Shown here: positions 57,001 to 64,000 of the stretch, in pieces
Layout of the letters: each line of letters starts with the position of its first letter
How positions within the stretch are numbered: the stretch's first letter is position 1
Assembly: GCA_020740775.1 (NCBI GenBank)
Contig: JAHEWK010000001.1
Location: 5,704,001-5,768,000 of the forward strand
Source: Ilyonectria destructans
Lineage: Eukaryota; Ascomycota; Sordariomycetes; Hypocreales; Nectriaceae
Length of the DNA stretch: 64,000 nt
Direction: 5' to 3'
Notes under the pieces: generated by a model
Told to the model about the DNA's origin: nothing
Seen by the model: only the letters and a program-made list of their open reading frames with translations
Databases searched by the model: none
Program-made: the position numbers and the translations under genes

Positions 57001-57796
57001 AGCAGGAAGAAGAAATCAACAGAACAACAAAGACATGGGCGTGGCCGGGGGGCTGCTTTGATGAGAGACACGGTTCGGGCGCTGACGTCCGGAGTGCGCG
57101 CTGGGCCTCTTCCATCCCCAGGCCGGTGCGTGTCGCATTCCCTACACCTACAACCTTATCAGCAAGCCACTGTACGCGCTAAGCCAACGCCCTCGGGAGC
57201 AGCGAAAACACGGGGACTTGGGGGGACGCCAGGCCCGGTTTGGAGCCAGCGGAGACCCGGCCGTGGCTAGGCTTACCTGCAGAGGTACCTATCTACATAG
57301 AGCACCGTACTGTAAGTACGCTGTTGCACTGGGAGGATGCGCTGGGGGATGCGCTGGGATGCGTTGGGGAAGGGGGGCGTCCAACTAGCACCCAAAGGCG
57401 TTGTCTTGTACTAAAATATATCCCACACTTCGTCGCTCTTACACGCCCCCCCTATCCTTCATCCCCCCGGGCTGTGCCTATCGCTCTCACTCGCTCTCAC
57501 TCGCTCCCTGCCCCGGAGCGCATCCAGTACGTACCGCGAGATACGTACCGCAAGACTCACAGACTCATGCTCACCTGCCCTGGCTGCTTTATACTTGTAT
57601 CCGACCTTCGCAGGTCTGTCCCTCCCTTTCCTCCTCTCCAAGCAACAACAACACCGCACAAAGAAACACACATTCACACCCAGAGTCATCTGTCACAGTC
57701 CAGATCATCACGACCGCTCTGCCAGGCCTGCCACTATCGTTCCGTCGCTCCAGCTTCACTGTTGTCAGCGATCAGTACTCTCAGCTTCTGAACTAG
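54054..57796. other. Long intergenic region, no gene recognised
   Basis: About 3.7 kb. Open frames overlap on both strands and have Arg/Pro/Gly-heavy composition typical of GC-rich non-coding DNA. There is an AGGTACCT palindrome at 57283..57290. From 57590 to 57790 the plus strand is rich in C, A and CAACAA-like runs, as in a long 5' leader of the following gene. Confidence 0.45.
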
Positions 57797-57963
57797 GTAC
57801 GTACTTGATTCCCTTGCGCCGCGCCCGCGCCGCATGAGTCAACGTCCCATATCACCACCACCACGCACTCCCCTTGTCCCCATCCTGCCAAGTTCGCGTC
57901 GCATTACCATCATCATACCCAGAGAGACTCTTTTGCTGACCGTCGCCTTTCCCTCTCCTGCAG
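57797..57963 (+). other. Probable 5'-leader intron of the stb3 gene
   Basis: A GTACGT donor at 57797, a GCTGAC branch-like motif near 57935 and a pyrimidine-rich CTCCTGCAG acceptor ending at 57963 define a 167-nt intron. It ends 39 bases before the start codon. It would lie wholly in the untranslated leader. Confidence 0.5.
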
Positions 57964-58002
57964 ACTCGTTCGGAAGCGAACCCAAACCGAATACCGGTAA
58001 TC

Positions 58003-59049
58003 ATGGCTACCATGGCAGCGGCTACCCGCGATATCACCCAGGCCTCCTTGAGCCGAGACAACTTAACTGTTGTAGCGGCTCGGAGTGTCCCTGCGACTGT
58101 GACACGATCTCAACCCCTCCCTACTCCCCCCAACTCCATCTCTCCCGCCCTTCCACCCCACGGCCTCAAGGCGCAGCTCCAGAAGGCCAGGCTCGAGCCT
58201 ATCGACTCGGACCTCGACCTTCACGAACCAGCCGATAACGGCCGGTCGGTCTCGCCCGCCCTCGTTGAGGCGTCGGGCGCCATCACCAGCTCCCTGCTCT
58301 CCAAATATCACCTGCCGGAGATCCTGCTCAACCACGGACCCCTGGCCATCAGACACATCATGGGATACCTGACCACCTCGGTACCGGGGTTCTCTGGCAT
58401 TTCTCCCGCCAAGGCGCGGAGACTGGTTGTCGGAGCGTTGGAGGGTCGAGGAGGAGAAGGAGGCGGTTTGGAACGAGACGTGGAATTTGAGAAGGTTGGA
58501 TGGGGTCGATGGGATGCCCGTCAGCGAGGACAGCCGGCGCGTCACCGCCAGGGAACGCCGCCATCCTCGTACGGCACTGGCATCCCCATCAACAAGATGA
58601 GAGGCCAGGACCGACTTCGAGCCGCTGCGTCGAGCGGCGCTGGATCTGCTCACTTTTCTCATGACGAACACGACATCTCCATGATGGAGAATGAGGCCGA
58701 CAAGATGTCCATGGACGGCTCCGCGTCCGCCTCGTGCTCCGAGGCGCCGGATGATGACGTTGTTATGAATGACGATCCCGAGGACGTGACTGACGACGAG
58801 GATTGGGCGACGATGGGCGCTGCTGCCCTTCGAGCCGAATCCTACCCTAACATGGCTGCGGCCCAGACGGACCGTGGCTTTGTTCCTTCTTCTGTATACG
58901 CCCCTGGTGGGCTTCGATCGTTCTCCGCCAGCTCCGGCATGGCTCGCCCTCCTCAGCCAACAAACATCGACTTTTCGGCGTTGGCGGGCACCTCTGACGC
59001 CCAGGAGCGAGAGGCCGTAGAGGCTCTCCTTCGTCTCGGTTCTGTATAA
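58003..59049 (+). CDS. stb3: Stb3-like (Sin3-binding) DNA-binding regulator
   Basis: A single-exon protein of 348 aa. Residues about 92-150 form the Stb3 domain: 'ITSSLLSKYHLPEILLNHGP' followed by 'LAIRHIMGYLTTSVPGF' and 'ISPAKARRLVVGALEGRGG'. This block recurs in fungal Stb3 proteins. In yeast, Stb3 binds the ribosomal RNA processing element upstream of ribosome-biogenesis genes and represses them with Sin3/Rpd3 when TOR activity is low. The remainder is low-complexity: Ser/Pro-rich before the domain, and acidic after it ('DDDVVMNDDPEDVTDDEDWA'). The short C-terminal 'DAQEREAVEALLRLGSV' helix is conserved-looking and could be the corepressor contact, which is inference. The ATG at 58003 is the first in frame after the likely leader intron. 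Confidence 0.85.
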   Translation: MATMAAATRDITQASLSRDNLTVVAARSVPATVTRSQPLPTPPNSISPALPPHGLKAQLQKARLEPIDSDLDLHEPADNGRSVSPALVEASGAITSSLLSKYHLPEILLNHGPLAIRHIMGYLTTSVPGFSGISPAKARRLVVGALEGRGGEGGGLERDVEFEKVGWGRWDARQRGQPARHRQGTPPSSYGTGIPINKMRGQDRLRAAASSGAGSAHFSHDEHDISMMENEADKMSMDGSASASCSEAPDDDVVMNDDPEDVTDDEDWATMGAAALRAESYPNMAAAQTDRGFVPSSVYAPGGLRSFSASSGMARPPQPTNIDFSALAGTSDAQEREAVEALLRLGSV

Positions 59050-61065
59050 TACTTGTCTGCATGCGCGGCGTTTGGGGGCTCCGGAATTTTGCTGAAATGG
59101 TTCGGCTTCGGGTTGGCTGGTTGGCTGGGCCAAAGGAGGCCGTGTCGCCCATCATGATCGAGGCGGCGTCCTCTAGATCATATCACTATCCTCACGATGA
59201 CACGGCTCTTCTCTGCACATTTCTTTCTTTTTCGCTTTCCCCACTTACACACTATTATTCATCCTTGGCGTCTTTGGGATTTGGCTGGCATTCTGTCTTG
59301 ACATGGACAAATAAGCTTCCGATTGTGGGAAAAAAACAACGAGGGTATTGGCCTCCATGAGGGTTCGCTTTACAGGCCACGCGCTGATCTCTGTCGACAT
59401 GGGCCGGAACGAAACCTTGAAAATCCGGTTGGGCACGTTATATGATGGGGCACGACGAGCTGTGAGCTGGCCGTCTATCATTGCTTTTTGTTGTCACTCA
59501 ACGGGAGTACATTTGATTTCTGGTAGTCTCATTGGCCTGCCCTGTGCTGAGAGCACTTGCTCCTGGCGATTCAACAACCCCTTGATGGGGAGGGCTGGTT
59601 TCCTGGGGTTGGGTCGTCATCTTTTGCGGCATTCTTTCTTGCACATACCCGATTACTCAGTTGGCTTTGAGCATCCACAACGACAATCACCACTTCAACA
59701 TTATCTGTGGATGACTATTATGGCACTAGCCGTCGCGGCTCATATCGAGCTTTTTTTGAAACCTTCTCGACTCCTTGTTTTAATCCAGTTTGGGGCTTTT
59801 TTTGGGGGGCGAATATCATCGTTAAATAGAGGAGGAGATGGAAGGGAAATAGGGTCGTAATGGATTGACCCAATAACAACATGTGGATATGACAAAGGGG
59901 ATGGAACTTGAAGGTTGTCGCCATGGGCGCACCTCATTGTTGTCTTTGTGTGCTGATAGCACCAAGACGGTCAAAAAGGAGTAAAATCAAGAGGGTGATC
60001 GGGGGATTAGGTAGCTTCCTGGCCGTTTCTGTAACAAGCCCTGCCAGCTCTGCAAATGGAAGTCTTGATCTTTCTTTCCCATACTATGTCTTAAAACTTG
60101 CAAGTGAAGGGTGAGCACCAGTGATGTGGATTGTGCTGTTGATGGTGCATGTGGGTGGGCTGTTTGCTGGTCGTCTCAGCTTTGAGACTTCGCCAGTAGA
60201 TCAGTACTAGCAGCAGGAATGGGCTCGGAAGAGGGAGAAGCTTGCGCTTGAACGCAGCAGTTTTTCTTGAACAGTATGCATTTTTTCAGAATGAAATGGT
60301 AGATGTAGTACTCGGACCGGATGCTTTTGTGTTGCTGTTAGATATGGAACCTGATACTTGTTGATGTAAAGGTGTTCCGCATCTGCAGCTCCGTTATGAT
60401 GATGGCGTGGGTGGTGACGATCATAGTCACGTGAGTGAACCTACCTGATGCGCTCCGCATTCACGTCATTCTCAGTCATAGTGACTTGAGTCTGTTGTGA
60501 TATCAATCGATCAACTGATTCGCTGCCTAAAATAGCACATGCCGATGTGTTGGGCTGATGAAAACAAAGCCTGTACATCCTTCAGTGGGGGCATTTGCTG
60601 AACATCGCCATCGCCATGACCTGAGTCGGGTTGAGTAAGAGGTCTCGCCAACCCCACAGTTGGTATGACCATGATCGGATATGGCAAATACCGCGCGGTC
60701 TGATTACGGAGGCCAAGCAAGATGACACGATCGATCCCACTTCTGCATAACCCTGAGGAGGCGATTCTCACACTCTACTGTGTCAGCATACCGTTTGATC
60801 ACAAGCCCAACTGATCGCCTTGGATGGCGACAGATCAGGAGGCCCCCTTGGGACGCCGTCGGCGTCAACATGAGCTGACGATGAAATACGCAAAGTCTTG
60901 GCTACAAAGCTCGAGCGACAAGCGCCCCTAATGGCCCACCGAGCTCTCAACTCTTACCACCGGGAATGAGATTGGGCACGATGGCGGGTGAAAACTGAAC
61001 GGTGATAAGTGCCAAACGGCATGCCACACTAGTTTGCACTGCCGCATCGCCGACAATACCAAGGC
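59050..61065. other. Intergenic region downstream of stb3
   Basis: About 2 kb. The first few hundred bases are the likely 3' untranslated region; from 59700 to 60500 the sequence is relatively AT-rich and T-tract-rich. No gene was recognised. Confidence 0.5.
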
Positions 61066-61200
61066 CTTGGCACAGGGATCAATGTGCTGATGAGGAAGTC
61101 TTGGGGGTTTCTTGGCCCGCGCTTGGCAAACGCTTGGCTGTGGGAGGATGCCACGAGGATGAGAAGGAGCTGAGGAGTGGCGAGGATGCGAGCGCTTGGC
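61066..61200. promoter_or_regulatory. PacC-type site cluster A upstream of pacC
   Basis: Five CTTGGC hexamers (reverse of GCCAAG) start at 61066, 61111, 61122, 61133 and 61195. Three of them are spaced exactly 11 bp apart. The established PacC core is GCCARG; three sites here also carry the extended TGCCAAG form. All five point the same way. Confidence 0.75.
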
Positions 61201-61862
61201 AGATTGGCCGATAGAGTTAGAAGTACGGATAGAGACGTTGATGGATCTACCGTACTGTAAGCTTACGAAGCTTAAAGTTGAACGAGTCGTGATCGTCGTT
61301 GCGACGTCTGATACTGTAATTTAGTGTTGCTTCATCGGTCGCATCCCCCTCGTGGCCGCCACTTTCAGCTTCGTTAACTGGCTGGCGCGCACCTGGAACA
61401 CCGGTGGGAAGGGAAACGCCATCAGGGCTGTCGTTTCTCTTGCTCGGGCCCTTCGGAGGCAAGTTGAGTCCAGGCGGACTTTGAAAGATGCCGCAAGGAA
61501 ATATGGAGTCTCTCGGATCAGCGGGGCTCCCGGAGTCCGTGGCACGGCACATATACCCGTCAGTTTACGACAGATGCGCAGGGAAATGGCTCTTTTTGCT
61601 TCTCATCTGGAGCTGACGATGAGACATTACGCAGCGCTGACCCCGCCGGCGGCGCAGAAAGAAGTGTGATGCACCGAGTTTGCGGGTATGCTGCAGCCCA
61701 GTTCGGAGGAGGCACCCGAACGCTGTGGGCAATTGACGCAATATTGGGTTCACAAACGTGGGAGCCGTCTTCCGAATTAGGTTAGCGCAGGGAACTGTAC
61801 GTAACTGGGTGCTCCGTGTCCGGCCTGCAGTGACTACAAGAATTGCGATGTGGTGGGTATTT

Positions 61863-62282
61863 CTTGGCTAGGGGGCGCCAAGGGCTTGGCAGGCTGGGGG
61901 CCAAGTTTTGCCAAGAGAAGCTGCAAAGGGAGAGAGCCCAGACACGCCAAGGGATGCCAAGACACGCCAAGACGCCTCAGCGCAAAAGGGCGTGGGCTCA
62001 AAGCTGGGCAGGTGGGCTCGGCGTAGGCTGGGCATAAGCTTGGCGGATTGCTGGGCACCAGGATTGGTGACAGAAGGGCGAGGGAACAACACGGGGGGAG
62101 CAGGAGGCGTTCTCGGCGGGCGGAAAGCTTGATTAAATCCGTCATTTGGCTCTCGAGCCAAGAATGCTTGAGTCGTGTGGCCGCCCGCCTTGGCTCCGAG
62201 CCTAATACGTACGCAAGAAAGGGTCGCGGATATTGTTTGACTCGCTTGGATCATCGTATGGCTGCGCGTCGCCTGGCTTGGC
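61863..62282. promoter_or_regulatory. PacC-type site cluster B upstream of pacC
   Basis: Twelve GCCAAG/CTTGGC hexamers start at 61863, 61877, 61885, 61900, 61910, 61946, 61956, 61966, 62039, 62157, 62189 and 62277. Three tandem copies at 61946, 61956 and 61966 have exactly 10-bp spacing. This is about 1.2-1.6 kb before the pacC start codon. Confidence 0.8.
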
Positions 62283-63006
62283 TGTTTTCTTTTGGGGCGA
62301 GTCACCAGATTCGCCAGATTCGCCGCTGTGATCAAGGTTGTGTTATCATATGCCCGTCTTGCCACGGTTTCCCGTAAGTCTCGCTCCTGGCGAACCAACC
62401 GACTCGGCCATGCGGTGGTTTTCCTGGCCCCGAACTTGAACCGTGCTCACACCACGTCGCTATGCTGTCCATTCGTGCTGCCTTGGTTTGCGCCGGGCAC
62501 CAAAGGGAGCGCATTTCGCGACAAGGTGGACAAGGACAGGTTGGACAAGGCGGCTTGTCGTGTTCCGGGGAGTTATGAAATCCACCACCCACTAATAAAG
62601 TTGACGGCCGGCAGGCTCGCCCCACCCCCCGGGATATGTTGCCTCTCAGGGCTCTTCAGGCCTCCTGGGGCCTCACCAGGGCATCCGTCTCAGGGCGTCG
62701 CCATCATCATGCAAAGGCCACGGCTGCGCGAGTTGGCGAGTTGCCCCCGGCCGTGACGCAAACCTGGCTGTAACCCAGAGTCGGCGTGTTTCGTACTGAC
62801 TGCCAAGTACAAAATACAGCGCGCAGTGGGCGACAGGGAGGGAGGGAGGGGAATCGGGACGATGGGATGGGGATGGGGAAGGGGAATGGCTCAGGTGACG
62901 TTGGGTGGCCGAATAAAACGCTTGACGCAGCCGTGGCCAGCCTTTGTGAGGCCCCGAGGTGAGCGAGGCCAATCGAAGCCGCGCGATGAGGGGCAGTGCC
63001 CAGAAT
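62283..63006. other. pacC upstream region between site clusters
   Basis: About 720 bp with no GCCAAG hexamer on either strand, in contrast with the clusters on both sides. No gene was recognised. Confidence 0.5.
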
Positions 63007-63166
63007 GCCAAGCCTTGGCGGTCTTGGCACCGTTCTCTCCGCCCACAGTCTTGGCGTACCGGTGCCAAATGGTACCTGCTTCCACACAGCGCAATCTGCG
63101 TCCATCCATGTACCCTCTTGTCCCAGGTACTTTGTAATCATCGCCAAGACTGCCAAGACCGCCAAG
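63007..63166. promoter_or_regulatory. PacC-type site cluster C, proximal to pacC
   Basis: Seven hexamers start at 63007, 63014, 63023, 63050, 63143, 63152 and 63161, 310-470 bp before the start codon. The last three are tandem GCCAAGAC-like units with 9-bp spacing. The 63007/63014 pair forms an inverted repeat TGCCAAG-C-CTTGGC. Being close to the start, this cluster may overlap the leader. Confidence 0.8.
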
Positions 63167-63476
63167 ACTTTCCGCTCGCTCTTGCCCTCTTGCCCAGACT
63201 TTTGCGTAAATGTAAAGGGAGCTCTCGCCCCCGGAGACTTCAGGACAGGCGTTTCTTCCTCCCGAACATCTATCTCGTTCTTCTGCCCGTCTGCAAACTC
63301 TGTCAAGACGCGTTCAACGGTGGTTCTTTACCGTCGCCAGTTTCGCCTCAGTTTCGCTGCGCCCACCTCAAGGACAACCCGGCACCTGTCTCAAGCCATC
63401 GAGCCCCTCCACGCTTGCGCTTGAGCCTGTGTCATTCAACGCCCCCTCGGCCAAACAGATACTCCGCACCGTCACC

Positions 63477-64000
63477 ATGTCTGCCCCGGTCACGGACCAG
63501 CAGCAGCAGGTGACTCAGCAGCCACAGCAGTCGACAACACCATCAACGTCGGCTAGCGACTCCAAGTCCACTACTCCGGCCCCGAGTGCTGCTTCCAACA
63601 CCTCCCAGAGCAGCGCTGCTCCCTCCAATTCTTCCGATGAGAACCTCATCTGCCGCTGGAATGCCTGCAACCAAAAGTTTGGCTCCCCAGAGCTGCTCTA
63701 TGTAAGTCAACCCACCAGCCTCATCAAGTGGTAACTATTGGACAACGACACTGACTCCCTATTCAGGAGCACATCTGTGAGCGCCATGTTGGCCGCAAGA
63801 GCACAAACAACCTCAACTTGACTTGCCAGTGGAACTCATGCCGCACCACCACGGTCAAGCGAGACCACATCACCTCTCACATCCGTGTCCACGTACCCCT
63901 GAAGCCTCACAAGTGTGAGTTCTGCGGCAAGTCCTTCAAGCGTCCTCAGGACTTGAAGAAGCACGTCAAGACCCATGCCGATGACTCGGTCCTAGTCCGC
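63477..64000 (+). CDS. pacC: pH-response transcription factor PacC, N-terminal part (cut by right edge)
   Basis: Two exons are visible (63477..63701 and 63767..64000) with a 65-nt phase-0 intron; the frame is open at the window end. The 153 visible residues start with a Gln/Ser/Thr-rich head (1-53). Three C2H2 fingers follow. Finger 1 is in '[20 protein letters not shown]' plus 'HICERHVG', and finger 2 is in '[20 protein letters not shown]'. Finger 3 is in '[20 protein letters not shown]'. The intron lies within finger 1. This three-finger block is diagnostic of PacC, the Pal-pathway regulator. At alkaline ambient pH, PacC is proteolytically processed and then binds GCCARG to activate alkaline-expressed genes and repress acid-expressed ones. 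The processing region and C-terminal inhibitory domain lie beyond the window. Confidence 0.97.

Noticed and set aside
56548..57270. 240-codon plus-strand open frame
   Set aside because: Arg/Ser/Pro-heavy and without motifs; lies in the long empty interval before stb3.
58063..59133. 356-codon minus-strand open frame
   Set aside because: Antisense to stb3, which has a recognisable conserved domain.

Overview
The window is nuclear DNA from a filamentous ascomycete (Pezizomycotina; most likely a Sordariomycete). The evidence is many short introns of about 46-155 nt with GT...AG ends and CTAAC/CTGAC-like branch sites, gene spacing of a few kilobases, and recognisable fungal genes such as pacC, ku80, cwc22, rlp24, pam18 and stb3. 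Nothing points to a bacterial segment: there are no operons, insertion sequences or CRISPR arrays. Exon structures given here were worked out by hand from splice signals and reading-frame continuity, and have not been checked against transcripts.

Layout. 1-3.1 kb: the C-terminal end of a dynamin-like GTPase (+), a CCCH zinc-finger protein (-) and an Ifi-6-16/ISG12-like small hydrophobic protein (-). 4.5-7.5 kb: splicing factor Cwc22 (-), divergent from Dpm2 (+). 8.5-11.9 kb: a BCAS3/WD40-type protein (-). 15.2-17.9 kb: an ING-family PHD-finger chromatin protein (-). 19.0-19.7 kb: a eukaryotic bactofilin-like protein (-). 21.9-23.1 kb: an unrecognised multi-pass membrane protein (-). 24.2-25.8 kb: a C2H2 transcription factor (-). 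25.8-34.3 kb is gene-poor, with an AT-rich island and a relic of a secreted-protein-like gene.

34.3-54.1 kb is gene-dense: a Par32/DUF3602-like protein (+), a membrane-anchored alpha/beta hydrolase (-), Rlp24 (-) divergent from Pam18/Tim14 (+), a Gfd2-like RNase H-fold protein (-), Ku80 (-) divergent from a TMEM205-like membrane protein (+), a small conserved-looking protein (-), a broken small gene (-), a PHO13-type HAD phosphatase (+), a DUF1295 membrane protein (-) and DNA topoisomerase III (+). 54-58 kb is empty of recognisable genes. Stb3 (+) lies at 58.0-59.0 kb. The right edge carries the first 153 codons of the pH-response regulator PacC (+).

The genes are unrelated housekeeping and regulatory functions: splicing, GPI/dolichol-mannose synthesis, 60S ribosome biogenesis, mitochondrial import, non-homologous end joining, recombination-intermediate resolution and pH signalling. 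The most striking signal is regulatory. The 2.4 kb upstream of pacC contains 24 copies of GCCAAG (either strand), the A-form of the established PacC-binding core GCCARG. Several lie in arrays of exactly 9, 10 or 11 bp spacing, which suggests an unusually strong autoregulatory promoter.
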